From the NCBI RefSeq assembly GCF_001936615.1, contig NZ_MLBF01000004.1:124001-188000 (forward strand): a DNA stretch of 64,000 bases, in the 5' to 3' direction. Under the pieces are notes generated by a model. That model was not told the DNA's origin. It worked only from the letters and a program-made list of their open reading frames with translations, and did not search any database. Source of the stretch: Desulfosporosinus metallidurans. GTDB lineage: Bacteria > Bacillota > Desulfitobacteriia > Desulfitobacteriales > Desulfitobacteriaceae. Positions 35,798 to 45,055 of this stretch are shown in pieces. Position numbers and translations under genes: made by a program. Numbering within the stretch: the first letter of the stretch is position 1; each line of letters begins with the position of its first letter.

Positions 35798-37279
35798 TTG
35801 GCATACGATGACTCGGCTCAAGCTAAATCTTCAAAAATGTCGGCCTTTTCCTTGACCATGTTAGCCTTAGGGAGCATTATCGGAGCAGGAATGTTCCTTG
35901 GAGTCGGCTTAACCATCCAACTTGCTGGTCCTTCAATTATTATTGCCTATGCCCTTATGGGGATCTTAATGTATTTTAATTTATCCTTTTTGGCCGAACT
36001 TTCGTTGCTTGACCCAGAAAAAGGTTCATTTCAAACTTACGCTGCCAAAGCGTTTGGACCGGGAGCCGGGTTTGTTATCGGATGGCTTTACTGGATCTCA
36101 GGAATTCTCGTCATGTCCAGTGAGGCTACTGCCGCTGGTATTTTCAGTGCCGTGTGGTTACCAGGGATTCCTCTTTGGGCTTTCATGCTCATCTACTCTG
36201 TTGCACTGACGATGGTCAATCTTTCCGATCCGCGTGGTTTTGGAAAATTGGAATCTGATCTGGCGATCGTCAAAATTATTGCCCTCGCAGGCTTTATCCT
36301 TATAGCAATCGTTCTTGTGTTTTTGCCCCTGTTCGGAACCGCTCCTGGCTGGCGTAACATCACTAATACTCCATTTCTTCCCCATGGTTTGTCCGGCTTC
36401 GCGGGCTCTCTCTTACTTGTATTTTACGCCTATTCAGGAACTTCTGTAGTCGGACTCGCCATCACGGAATCCGACAACCCCGGACGAACGGTGCCTAAGG
36501 TTGTATTGGCCACCTCAGGATTGGTGACATCCTTCTATGTCATTTCTGTCCTTCTCCTCCTCCTGCTTCACCCTTGGACCACTTACAATGCCAGCACAAG
36601 TCCCTATGTCAGTTCCCTGTTACCTTACCGAATTTCTGCCGTCCAAACTCTTATGAACTTCGTTATTTTAACGGCAACGTTATCAGCGATGAGTGCCAGC
36701 ATGTATGGAACGTCCCGTATGTTAAATGCTCTCGCCCAGCAAGGCGAAGCACCACGTTTCTTCCGTCAGGTTAGTCAGAAAGCAGTCCCACGCCGCGCAC
36801 TCCTATTCACGAACGCCTTCCTTATAGGCATCGCTTTTCTCTCTTACATAATCCCCAACAAGCTCTACCTTCTCGTCACAGGAGCAAGCGGTCTCCTCTC
36901 CCTCGTCAACGTCTTGACGATAAGTCTCGCTCACTGGCGCTTGCGTCCGAAGTTAGTTGTAAACCATCCTGACCACACGTCCCATGTCCCAGGGTACCCA
37001 GTAAGTAATCTCCTTGTTACCCTGTTTTTTGCTGGAGTTTTCGTCTCCGCTTTTGCGATTCCCGACCAAAGGGCTTCCTTTATCTTAGGACTTAGCCTGA
37101 TAATTATTACGGCAGGAATTTACTTTGTCGTCCGTCACACGCTCAAATCCAACTCCCAATTTCCTTACCACACTCCAGGTCAAAATCATGTCCCAACCTC
37201 TTCATTGAATACCCTCCATACCCTAAAGCATCTTGCCTATAAATTACGGAAGCACATTTCCAAGCGATTAAGGCCCTAA
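35798..37279 (+). CDS. APC-superfamily amino-acid permease
   Basis: A 12-helix permease of about 493 residues. LTMLALGSIIGAGMFLGVGLTIQLAGPS is the conserved first-helix motif, and SLLDPEKGSFQTYAAKAFGPGAGFVIGWLYW follows as in GABA/proline/aromatic permeases of the AAT family. I choose TTG at 35798 because GAAAGGAAG is 8 nt upstream and earlier in-frame codons would overlap the divergent tetR gene and lack homology-like sequence. The C-terminal tail is Ser/His-rich. The substrate is not determined. A 59-nt perfect hairpin acts as its transcription end. Confidence 0.85.
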   Translation: MAYDDSAQAKSSKMSAFSLTMLALGSIIGAGMFLGVGLTIQLAGPSIIIAYALMGILMYFNLSFLAELSLLDPEKGSFQTYAAKAFGPGAGFVIGWLYWISGILVMSSEATAAGIFSAVWLPGIPLWAFMLIYSVALTMVNLSDPRGFGKLESDLAIVKIIALAGFILIAIVLVFLPLFGTAPGWRNITNTPFLPHGLSGFAGSLLLVFYAYSGTSVVGLAITESDNPGRTVPKVVLATSGLVTSFYVISVLLLLLLHPWTTYNASTSPYVSSLLPYRISAVQTLMNFVILTATLSAMSASMYGTSRMLNALAQQGEAPRFFRQVSQKAVPRRALLFTNAFLIGIAFLSYIIPNKLYLLVTGASGLLSLVNVLTISLAHWRLRPKLVVNHPDHTSHVPGYPVSNLLVTLFFAGVFVSAFAIPDQRASFILGLSLIIITAGIYFVVRHTLKSNSQFPYHTPGQNHVPTSSLNTLHTLKHLAYKLRKHISKRLRP

Positions 37280-37285
37280 AGAAAC

Positions 37286-37344
37286 GCAGAAAAGACGAAG
37301 GGAAGCACAGGGACGGTTCCTGTGCTTCCCTTCGTCTTTTCTGC
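37286..37344. repeat. Extended perfect hairpin built around a REP core
   Basis: A perfect 26-bp inverted repeat (37286-37311 and 37319-37344) with a 7-nt GACGGTT loop. The REP core is 37301-37329, and the pairing continues beyond it into flanking sequence. It lies 6 nt after the permease stop and may serve as its terminator. Confidence 0.85.
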
Positions 37345-37371
37345 ACTTTTCTTACGTAACAATTCACCTCG

Positions 37372-37426
37372 TTTAACCAGTATCGTCAAAATCACGCTGC
37401 AAGGAAGCAGGAGTCCCCTTGCTTCC
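37372..37426. repeat. Degenerate REP with AACCAGTATCGT leader
   Basis: A shortened 24-bp REP (37403-37426, with part of the central box missing) preceded by AACCAGTATCGTCAAA, the same leader as the REP at 32332. Confidence 0.7.
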
Positions 37427-37486
37427 CTTATGGGAATATCAGGGTCGTCATCGAGTTACTGGTAGAGGAATCACTATGAATAAATC

Positions 37487-37529
37487 CACTATAGTGACTT
37501 CAATATTTTAATGATAATATATTGAAGTC
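37487..37529. promoter_or_regulatory. Candidate operator before the ROK kinase gene
   Basis: Two palindromes overlap: CACTATAGTG (37487-37496) and an 11-bp inverted repeat GACTTCAATAT/ATATTGAAGTC (37496-37529). They lie 73 nt before the ROK kinase gene in a 322-bp gap that otherwise holds the two REP elements. Confidence 0.5.
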
Positions 37530-37601
37530 TAGTCAAATTGATATTCTATTTTTACGGCTCAATCATATTTGTAAGTGTTAAAGGAATAGGGGGCAAGCAG
37601 T

Positions 37602-38582
37602 ATGAAACCGTCAGTTTATATTGGCATCGACCTAGGGGGAACTTCCATCAAGATGGGCCTTGTAGATCAACTGGGCAATATTCTCCATACTCTACAAAAC
37701 CCAACACCAGTCAAAGCAGGATACCATCAGGTATTAGCTGTCTTCTCTCAAATGGCTGAACAACTTTTGCGCAAAGGTCCCTATGGTTGGGAAAATATTA
37801 TAGGCGTAGGGGTTGGTGTTCCTGCCTTTCTCGATCAGCAAAAAGGTATTGTGATTGAGGCCGTTAACCTTGGCTGGGACCATGTGCCTTTGAAAGAAGA
37901 TCTAGAGAGAATGTGGCGGGTGCCGATTATGGTTGAGAATGACGCCAATGCAGCTGCCCTCGGCGAAATGTGGAATGGAGCTGGAAAAGGAGCTTCACAT
38001 TTAATCTGCCTGACACTGGGCACCGGAATCGGTGGTGGCGTAATTATCAATGGTGATATTTATCACGGCGCTAATGGAAGTGCGGGAGAAGTAGGGCATA
38101 TGACCGTAATGCATCAAGGTGGACGCAGTTGTAATTGTGGCAGAAAGGGTTGTTTGGAAACTGAAGCGTCGGCAACCGCCATTGTGTTGGATGCCCTGGA
38201 ACAAGTGAAGGGGATGTCAACCGGACCATTGAAAGAAGAATATGACAGAACGGGAACGATTACAGCCAAATCAGTGGTACAATTGGCCCGACAAGGTGAT
38301 TCGATATGCAAAGAGATAATCACAAAAGTTGGCTGCATCTTGGGAAGTACCTTAGCTCAAATGTGCTATCTGTTAAATCCTGAGATTATTGTGATTGGCG
38401 GAGGAGTTGCACTTGCAGGCAAGATTCTTTTTGATCCCCTGATCCAGGCCTTTAATAATGCGATTCTGCCAAGAGTAGCAGAAAATACCTCCATTGTTCC
38501 GGCTAAGCTGGGGAACCAGGCCGGGGTGACGGGTGCAGCTTGGTTGATTCATCGAAAATACACATTGGATATACTACCGTAA
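37602..38582 (+). CDS. ROK-family sugar kinase (glucokinase-like)
   Basis: A 326-residue ROK kinase. The phosphate loop GIDLGGTSIKMGLVDQ, the sugar-binding VENDANAAALGEMWNGAGKG, EVGHMTVMHQGGRSCNCGRKGCLE with the CxCGxxGCxE zinc motif, and the C-terminal IVIGGGVALAGKI are all present. There is no N-terminal HTH, so it is an enzyme rather than a repressor. It opens the galactose region, directly before mglB, and most likely phosphorylates glucose or a related hexose released or imported with galactosides. Confidence 0.9.
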   Translation: MKPSVYIGIDLGGTSIKMGLVDQLGNILHTLQNPTPVKAGYHQVLAVFSQMAEQLLRKGPYGWENIIGVGVGVPAFLDQQKGIVIEAVNLGWDHVPLKEDLERMWRVPIMVENDANAAALGEMWNGAGKGASHLICLTLGTGIGGGVIINGDIYHGANGSAGEVGHMTVMHQGGRSCNCGRKGCLETEASATAIVLDALEQVKGMSTGPLKEEYDRTGTITAKSVVQLARQGDSICKEIITKVGCILGSTLAQMCYLLNPEIIVIGGGVALAGKILFDPLIQAFNNAILPRVAENTSIVPAKLGNQAGVTGAAWLIHRKYTLDILP

Positions 38583-38648
38583 GGTCAAAGGCAGCCGATG
38601 CCACTGTTCATGAGCATCAATGGACCCTCTGCCATTAAAAGAAAATCC

Positions 38649-38705
38649 TTGACTATTCAGAATACAGAACCCTATAATGTACTTAAGAAATTAAATTTAT
38701 TAAGT
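38649..38705 (+). promoter_or_regulatory. mglB promoter with overlapping operator
   Basis: TTGACT, an 18-nt spacer and TATAAT (38649-38678) are followed at once by a 25-nt element with arms ACTTAA/TTAAGT (38681-38705). The right part of this element, AAATTAAATTTATTAAG, nearly repeats at 47265-47286 before galT. Confidence 0.7.
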
Positions 38706-38748
38706 TACTGGCCGTGAAAAATCTATACTAAAAAAGGGAGGATCACCC

Positions 38749-39795
38749 ATGAAAAAACTTCTTCCAGTTGTGATCGCCGGAGCTATGCTTTTCTTAGCAG
38801 GATGCGGTGCTAGCACAAGTCCAACCCCTAGTTCCAGTTCCGGTTCATCAAGCTCCGCAGCAAAACAGCCTACCATTGGTGTTGCTATTTACAAATTTGA
38901 TGACACCTTTATGACAGGTGTTCGCAACGCCATCTCCACTGCAGCTCAGGGCAAAGCAACCGTCGATATTGTGGATAGTCAAAACTCGCAGCCTACCCAA
39001 AATGATAAGGTTGACCTCTTCATCAATAAAAAGGTCACCGCTCTGGCGATCAATCCCGTGGACCTCACTGCTGCTGGGGTAATCATCGACAAAGCCAAGA
39101 CTGCTAAGACACCCGTTGTCTTTTTTAACCGCGAGCCATTGGCCAGTGATATGCAGAAATGGGACAAAGTCTATTATGTAGGTGCTAAAGCAGAAGAATC
39201 CGGCATCATGCAAGGGCAAATCCTAGTCGATTATTGGAAAACCCATCCTGAAATGGACAAGAACAAGGATGGCACTATGGATGTTGTTATTTTACAGGGC
39301 GAACCTGGACACCAAGATGCCATTGCCCGCACGAAGTATTCCGTCAAGGCAATTCAAGATGCCGGTATTAAAGTAAACATTCTTGCTCAAGATACCGCTA
39401 TGTGGGATCGTTCCAAGGCTCAAGACAAAATGGCTGCTTTCTTAGGAGCGCAAGGGGATAAGATTGAAGCTGTTCTTGCTAATAACGATGACATGGCTTT
39501 AGGTGCTATTGAAGCCTTAAAAGCTAAAGGTTACTTTGCCAATAACAAATACATGCCTGTCGTCGGGGTAGACGCCACCGCCCCTGGTCTCCAAGCCTTG
39601 AAAGACGGTACTCTTTTAGGTACTGTTCTCAATGATGCTAAAAATCAAGGTACAGCGACGTTGAATCTAGCTGTCACCTTAGCTAAAGGATTAGCTCCGA
39701 GCAAAGATAATACTGGTTATGACATTACAGACGGCAAATATGTTTGGGTTCCCTACAAGAAAATTACCAAAGCCAATATGGCTGAAGCCCAATAA
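38749..39795 (+). CDS. mglB: Galactose/glucose ABC transporter substrate-binding lipoprotein
   Basis: A 348-residue type I periplasmic-binding protein anchored by a lipid: the lipobox FLAGC lies at residues 15-19 and a Ser-rich linker follows. IGVAIYKFDDTFMTGVRNAI, ALAINPVDLTAAGVIIDKA and VVFFNREP match MglB, with NNDDMALGAIEALKA and VVGVDATAPGLQALKDG later; the Asp/Asn residues in these segments bind sugar and calcium in MglB. GGGAGG precedes the ATG. It is followed by an attenuating stem-loop, then mglA and mglC. Confidence 0.93.
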   Translation: MKKLLPVVIAGAMLFLAGCGASTSPTPSSSSGSSSSAAKQPTIGVAIYKFDDTFMTGVRNAISTAAQGKATVDIVDSQNSQPTQNDKVDLFINKKVTALAINPVDLTAAGVIIDKAKTAKTPVVFFNREPLASDMQKWDKVYYVGAKAEESGIMQGQILVDYWKTHPEMDKNKDGTMDVVILQGEPGHQDAIARTKYSVKAIQDAGIKVNILAQDTAMWDRSKAQDKMAAFLGAQGDKIEAVLANNDDMALGAIEALKAKGYFANNKYMPVVGVDATAPGLQALKDGTLLGTVLNDAKNQGTATLNLAVTLAKGLAPSKDNTGYDITDGKYVWVPYKKITKANMAEAQ

Positions 39796-39840
39796 CCGCT
39801 CCTTTCGAATACCTATTGACTTAAGTGCTTACAGTGAATG

Positions 39841-39880
39841 AAGCAAGGGGGCAATGTTTTCGTTTCCCCCTTGCTTTTTG
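39841..39880 (+). terminator. Stem-loop between mglB and mglA
   Basis: AAGCAAGGGGG and CCCCCTTGCTT pair around a 14-nt loop and are followed by TTTTG. It is placed to let the binding protein be made in excess over the transporter subunits. Confidence 0.75.
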
Positions 39881-39955
39881 AATTCTTTAGTTTAAAACAT
39901 GCATAAAGAAAACGACACTCTTTTTAGAAAAGCACTGATCACAGGAGGCGTCAAA

Positions 39956-41473
39956 ATGCCTGAAAATGAATTCATACTGGAAATGAACAAGGTTTCTAAG
40001 GATTTTCCTGGCGTAAAGGCGCTAGACAATGTCACCTTGCAGGTACGTCCTGGTACAGTGCACTCCCTCATGGGGGAAAACGGTGCAGGAAAATCGACAC
40101 TTATGAAATGTCTTTTCGGAATCTATAAACCTGACGCTGGTGAGATCCTCTTAAACGGTCAAAAAATTGAAATCAACAATTCAAGAGCTGCGCTCGATCA
40201 GGGCATCTCCATGATTCACCAAGAACTCCATCCTGTACCGCGCCGTAACGTTATGGAAAACCTCTGGCTTGGTCGTTTTCCTCTCAAAAGTGTCGGACCC
40301 ATCAAATTGATTGATGACAAACGCATGTATCAAGATTCAATCGCTTTATTTAAAGACCTTGGCATGGATCTAGATCCTCATGTCCTTGTCGGATCCTTAT
40401 CTGTGTCCAAAATACAATCGATTGAGATAGCTAAAGCAGTATCTTATCAAGCAAAAGTGATCGTGATGGATGAACCCACCTCCTCCTTAACGGGGACTGA
40501 AGTGGAGCAACTCTTTAAAATTATACGTTCTTTAAGAAGCCGAGGAGTTTCGATTATTTACATTTCTCATAAAATTGAAGAAATCCTAGAAATCTCTGAT
40601 GAAGTAACCATCATGCGCGATGGTAAACGCATCGGCTCATGGCTGGCTTCTGAACTTACGACCAACTTAATCATTTCTAAGATGGTGGGGCGTGATCTCA
40701 CTCAGCGATTTCCTGAACGTCATAACTCCCCAGGAGAAACCGTCCTAAGAGTGGAGGGGTTAACCTCTCCATTTCCCAAAGCGTTTAAGGATATCTCCTT
40801 CGATCTGCGTCAAGGGGAGATTTTAGGAATCGGGGGACTTGTGGGGGCCCAACGAACGGAACTTATTGAAGCCCTCTTCGGCTTGAGAACTGTATCCTCA
40901 GGTAAGATCATCATTAAGGGCAAACAAGTGAAAATTAAATCCCCCATGGATGCTAAGAAGTACAAAATTGCCTTACTCACAGAAGAGCGTCGGGCGACAG
41001 GAATTTTCCCAGTTCTCCCGATTGTGGAAAACACAGTCATGGCCAATATGAACCGGTACATTAGTCCTTATTTTCTCCTAAAACAGCAACCGATGAGGCA
41101 GGATGTGGAGCAAAGCATTGAACAAATGCATATTAAAACCCCTTCCTCTAGAACTCAGATCAAAAACCTCTCTGGTGGAAATCAGCAAAAAGTGTTGATT
41201 GCGAGGTGGCTCCTTACTGAACCAGAAATCCTCATGCTGGATGAACCGACTCGAGGAATCGACGTAGGAGCAAAATTCGAAATTTATTCCATCATCGCCG
41301 ACTTGGTTCAACAAGGGAAAAGCATTATCATGATCTCCTCTGAAATGCCCGAACTTATCGGTATGTCTGACCGGATCATGGTCATGTGTGAAGGCCGTCT
41401 GTCCGGTATTCTGGAAGGAAACCACCGAACCGAAGAAGACATTATGCACCTCGCAACAAAGTTTATGGTTTGA
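39956..41473 (+). CDS. mglA: Galactose/methyl-galactoside ABC transporter ATPase
   Basis: A 505-residue double ABC protein. The first domain has Walker A GENGAGKSTLMK and VIVMDEPTSSLTGTE. The second has a degenerate P-loop (GGLVGAQRTELIEAL), an intact LSGGNQQKVLIARWLL signature and ILMLDEPTRGIDVG, as usual for MglA/RbsA/XylG. The ATG at 39956 is used because ACAGGAGGCG precedes it; the frame extends upstream without homology. It powers uptake with MglB and MglC. Confidence 0.94.
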   Translation: MPENEFILEMNKVSKDFPGVKALDNVTLQVRPGTVHSLMGENGAGKSTLMKCLFGIYKPDAGEILLNGQKIEINNSRAALDQGISMIHQELHPVPRRNVMENLWLGRFPLKSVGPIKLIDDKRMYQDSIALFKDLGMDLDPHVLVGSLSVSKIQSIEIAKAVSYQAKVIVMDEPTSSLTGTEVEQLFKIIRSLRSRGVSIIYISHKIEEILEISDEVTIMRDGKRIGSWLASELTTNLIISKMVGRDLTQRFPERHNSPGETVLRVEGLTSPFPKAFKDISFDLRQGEILGIGGLVGAQRTELIEALFGLRTVSSGKIIIKGKQVKIKSPMDAKKYKIALLTEERRATGIFPVLPIVENTVMANMNRYISPYFLLKQQPMRQDVEQSIEQMHIKTPSSRTQIKNLSGGNQQKVLIARWLLTEPEILMLDEPTRGIDVGAKFEIYSIIADLVQQGKSIIMISSEMPELIGMSDRIMVMCEGRLSGILEGNHRTEEDIMHLATKFMV

Positions 41474-41488
41474 CTGGAGGTCTCTTGA

Positions 41489-42517
41489 ATGAAAGCAAGT
41501 AATGATACTAGTGCCAATAGAGCAGGTAGTTTCTTTTTTCAATACGCAATCTATTTTGTCCTAATTATTCTAATTTTAGGAATCACGGCTATCGATTCGA
41601 GTTTTTGGTCTATTAATAGTTTGCGGGATATTTTATTACAATCTTCGACTCGGGCCATCATTGCGTTAGGGGCGGCTTTTGTTTTGATCACGGGCGGTGT
41701 CGATCTTTCTGCAGGCCGCATGGTAGGATTTGCTGCTGTATTGTCGGCGTCCATGCTTCAAATTCAGGAATACTCTCATCGGTTTTATCCAGGTCTACCG
41801 GATTTGCCCTTATGGGTACCCGTCTTGATTGCAATTTTTGCTGGACTTCTTGTGGGCCTGATCAATGGGGTTATTGTCTCTAGATTCAGCGTCCCTCCCT
41901 TTATCGCAACTTTAGGTTCAATGGTCGCCGTTTTAGGTCTTAACTCACTTTACTTCGATATGAAACCTAACCAATCTCAGCCAATTGGTGGACTTCGACC
42001 GGATTTCACAACAACCCTAGGTAGCGGTTATATCGGAAACGGCGTTTATTCCCTCCCCTACATCGTCATTATTGCGCTCATAGTCGCTGCGCTCGTTTGG
42101 GTTATCTTCAACAAGACCCGCCTAGGAAAAAGCATGTACGCGATTGGAGGTAATGTCCAAGCCGCTGTTGTTTCTGGAATTAACGTCAAGCGCGTCCTAC
42201 TTTACGTGTATGCTGCTGCCGGAGCGCTTTACGGTCTAGCAGGAGTCATGGAAGCTGCCAGGACAGGTGGAGCCACGAGTAACTACGGCAATATGTACGA
42301 ATTGGATGCCATTGCAGCCTGTGTCGTCGGTGGAGTATCAACTGCCGGAGGAATTGGTACCGTACCAGGTGTCCTCGTCGGGGTTCTGATCTTCGGAGTT
42401 ATCAACTATGGACTCACGTATATAGGAGTAAACCCCTACTGGCAATTAATTATCAAAGGATTAATTATTGTTGCAGCCGTGGCTTTTGACATCAGAAAGT
42501 ATCTCACAAAGAAATAA
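41489..42517 (+). CDS. mglC: Galactose/methyl-galactoside ABC transporter permease
   Basis: A 342-residue membrane subunit with about ten helices of the RbsC/MglC type. ITGGVDLSAGRMVGFAAVLSA, VSRFSVPPFIATLGSM and GGVSTAGGIGTVPGVLVGVLIFGVINYGL are conserved. It is 15 bp after mglA and ends at a strong terminator (42551-42591), so kinase-mglBAC form the plus-strand galactose unit. Confidence 0.93.
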   Translation: MKASNDTSANRAGSFFFQYAIYFVLIILILGITAIDSSFWSINSLRDILLQSSTRAIIALGAAFVLITGGVDLSAGRMVGFAAVLSASMLQIQEYSHRFYPGLPDLPLWVPVLIAIFAGLLVGLINGVIVSRFSVPPFIATLGSMVAVLGLNSLYFDMKPNQSQPIGGLRPDFTTTLGSGYIGNGVYSLPYIVIIALIVAALVWVIFNKTRLGKSMYAIGGNVQAAVVSGINVKRVLLYVYAAAGALYGLAGVMEAARTGGATSNYGNMYELDAIAACVVGGVSTAGGIGTVPGVLVGVLIFGVINYGLTYIGVNPYWQLIIKGLIIVAAVAFDIRKYLTKK

Positions 42518-42550
42518 ACCCTGCTAACGCTCATTTACCTCTGAGAATAA

Positions 42551-42591
42551 CGGGGCTGTAACAAAACTCTTTCTAGTTTGTTACAGCCCCG
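42551..42591 (+). terminator. Terminator of the mgl operon
   Basis: A perfect 15-bp inverted repeat (left arm CGGGGCTGTAACAAA) with an 11-nt loop, then TTTCGTT. It lies between the convergent mglC and ROK repressor genes. Confidence 0.8.
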
Positions 42592-42671
42592 TTTCGTTCG
42601 CCAATTTCCAGCGCACCACCTTGATAAAATTTCAAGATTAATTATATCCCCTTTATTGCTAACCCCATACC

Positions 42672-43913
42672 TCAGATAATCTCCACGGCATCCCCCAGTC
42701 CAGCTGGGGTAAACAGTTTATTTAACACTAAAGTAAATCCACCGATGGCAATTGCATTCTCTCCCAATTCTGATATAGCAATCGTGACTGCATCCGCCGG
42801 CTTTGTTAACGTGCGCTTTTCGAGAGTTTTAAGTAGCGGTTTCAGAATAAAATGTTCAGCCCTCGAAACTCCACCGCTCAAAATAATCAAGGCAGGATTT
42901 AAGGTGTTGATGAGATTGGCAAGCCCAATTCCAAGATAACGCCCCGTGTCCGCTAAAACTTCAATAGCCACTGGATCACCGAGCTTAGCAGCTCGACACA
43001 GCATTTCTCCATCAATCTTTTCTATATCTCCAGCTACCCATTCCTCAATCATGGACTCTTTTCCATAACGAATGGCCTGCTGAGCTCTGCGAGCAAGTGC
43101 CGCCCCTCCGACCATCGTCTCAAGGCAACCATAATTCCCACAACTGCACCTCGGTCCATTACTGTCGATCGTTGTATGGCCAATTTCACCAGCTGTAAAA
43201 GACGTACCCCGATAGAGCTTATTATCAATAATAATACCTGCTCCGACCCCTGTGCCGACATGGACGCAGATAAAGTTCGAAATTCCAGCCCCTTTGCCAA
43301 ACCAGCTTTCACCTAAAGCTTGAGCCCGAACATCATTTTCCACTTCGACGGGCAACTTGAACCTTTTTTCCAGTGCAGCTTTGATGGGAATATGACGCAA
43401 ATTAAGATGAGGGGCGAACAAAGAGAGTCCTTGCTCGGGATCGACGAGACCGTGCATACCAACGCCGATTCCTAAAAACGACTCCTGGATCGGAAGGGTA
43501 CTTTGCATAACCTTCTCCACGGCGCTTTCCAAGGTCAACAAAAATTGCTCGCTCGTCTGGTTATCCGAATACTTCATTTCCACCTGCTGCACAACTTTAC
43601 CATCGAGGTGCGCTGTCACAGCCTTTACCCTTTTTGCCCCGGCATACACACCGATAACGCAGAATGCCGACGAGTTGATGCGCAGTAGAATTGGTTTTCT
43701 CCCGCCCGTCGATTCACCTAAAGTGCTTTCCACTACAAGGTGGGACTCAATCAATTCGCCCACTAGATTGGTCACCGTGGGAGGAGTTAACTTTGTCAAC
43801 TTGGCAATTTTCGCTCGAGAGATCGGACCATACTGTCTTACAACATTGAGAATCGCCGATTTATTCAACGATTTCATTCCCTGGAAGCTTCCCACAGGAA
43901 TCGATTCACTCAC
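42672..43913 (-). CDS. ROK-family transcriptional repressor (XylR/NagC-like)
   Basis: About 413 residues. The N-terminal winged HTH is GPISRAKIAKLTKLTPPTVTNLVGELI, followed by a ROK sugar-binding domain with EVENDVRAQALGESWFGKG and the zinc motif CSCGNYGCLE. The kinase phosphate loop is altered (CVIGVYAGAKRVKAV), as usual in repressors. I start at GTG 43913, eight nt after GGGGGAG; the ATG at 43958 overlaps the upstream gene and has no ribosome site. It is last in the galT-galK-M24 unit and converges on mglC. It is the natural candidate to bind the shared AT-rich element before mglB and galT. Confidence 0.88.
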   Translation of the reverse strand: MSESIPVGSFQGMKSLNKSAILNVVRQYGPISRAKIAKLTKLTPPTVTNLVGELIESHLVVESTLGESTGGRKPILLRINSSAFCVIGVYAGAKRVKAVTAHLDGKVVQQVEMKYSDNQTSEQFLLTLESAVEKVMQSTLPIQESFLGIGVGMHGLVDPEQGLSLFAPHLNLRHIPIKAALEKRFKLPVEVENDVRAQALGESWFGKGAGISNFICVHVGTGVGAGIIIDNKLYRGTSFTAGEIGHTTIDSNGPRCSCGNYGCLETMVGGAALARRAQQAIRYGKESMIEEWVAGDIEKIDGEMLCRAAKLGDPVAIEVLADTGRYLGIGLANLINTLNPALIILSGGVSRAEHFILKPLLKTLEKRTLTKPADAVTIAISELGENAIAIGGFTLVLNKLFTPAGLGDAVEII

Positions 43914-43951
43914 CGTTTCACTCCCCCTCTCCCCAATCAGGGATTTACTAT

Positions 43952-45055
43952 TTAGCATATGAGGATATCGGGTCTAAAATAAATATGCCCATTCTTTTCA
44001 ATCTGGATATACTCCCATTCCCCAGTATGAGTGAGAAATTCTGGACCATGTTCTGTGACCAAGAGGGTGTCCTCGGATTTTAATCCTTTGAGGGATGGGT
44101 TCCAGGCAAAAGCCTGATGACACTGCACGTCACCCGCACTGTCCAAGTTCGCTAAAAACTCCCGTGAAGCATACCCAGTCGGTCCACCTTGATGAAGATA
44201 ACGCCAATCCTCTGCATGACCCCATTTCTGATAAGCCTCTATCCCCTGCCGAAAAACCTCCTTAATAGGTACGCCCGGGCGAGTAGCCAGATTGAAGGCC
44301 AAATCGATCTCTGCCAATTTTAGCTTATTTTCTTGAAGTTCTTTCGGAAGCGCCCCAAAATGCACAAAACGAGTCGCATTAGCCACTAAACCCCATTTTT
44401 CTCCACAGAGAACTAACATCGCGTAGCGTTCCAGCTTCTTCACTGTGGGAATGGGGTGGCGATACTGATAAATCCGGCGATCCGTAGCCACTAAAAGCAC
44501 TTGTGCCTGAATACCCAAACTTGCCACCTTCACAGTGAGAAGCGCTTGAATCTCAAATTCGGTCATGCCGGGTTCAATCCTACGACATGTCGACTCCAAA
44601 GCTTGAGCAACCCTCCTGGATAGCCAACGGTAACGGTCAATTTCAATTACATTCAACACGTAAGTTAGTTCAGCTAATTCTTTACTCAAATCGATCCCTA
44701 ACGTATGCGGAATAGTCTGAGGACAGACATCCATCCCTATCGTTTTCCCTTGACATAAAGAGCTAATCGCTCCATCGTGGCCCTCATACCACTCTGGTGT
44801 TATCCACTCACACTCCAGGTCCGTCAACTCTTCCTCTTGTATCCGGGCAAACTCCATCTTGGTCGTAACACAATAAACTCGGTCTTTCAGGATGAGCAAA
44901 TCCGCGACCCCAAGCTCTGTATTAGTCACGATATAGTTCGACTTTCCATTGGTCAACCAAGAAAAACTTCGGCGCTTTCGAAGAAGTACCCCGTCCAAAT
45001 CCCTCTCTAACATAAGCTTTCTAATCATTGCTATCTTATCTTCAATCGTCGTCAT
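43952..45055 (-). CDS. M24 (pita-bread) family protein lacking most metal ligands
   Basis: A 367-residue protein with a creatinase-type N-terminal domain and an aminopeptidase-P-like C-terminal domain. The frame is intact, but the ligand positions look replaced. Where active peptidases have two Asp in a D-G...SD-TR pattern, this has MLVLCGEKWGLVANATRF; where an EPG Glu is expected it has AWNPSL. A His (LHQGGPTGY) and a late Glu (KSEDTLLVTEHG) remain. Hydrolase activity of the usual dinuclear-metal kind is therefore doubtful. It overlaps galK by four bases, so it is made together with the galactose enzymes; its role there is unknown. Confidence 0.8.
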   Translation of the reverse strand: MTTIEDKIAMIRKLMLERDLDGVLLRKRRSFSWLTNGKSNYIVTNTELGVADLLILKDRVYCVTTKMEFARIQEEELTDLECEWITPEWYEGHDGAISSLCQGKTIGMDVCPQTIPHTLGIDLSKELAELTYVLNVIEIDRYRWLSRRVAQALESTCRRIEPGMTEFEIQALLTVKVASLGIQAQVLLVATDRRIYQYRHPIPTVKKLERYAMLVLCGEKWGLVANATRFVHFGALPKELQENKLKLAEIDLAFNLATRPGVPIKEVFRQGIEAYQKWGHAEDWRYLHQGGPTGYASREFLANLDSAGDVQCHQAFAWNPSLKGLKSEDTLLVTEHGPEFLTHTGEWEYIQIEKNGHIYFRPDILIC

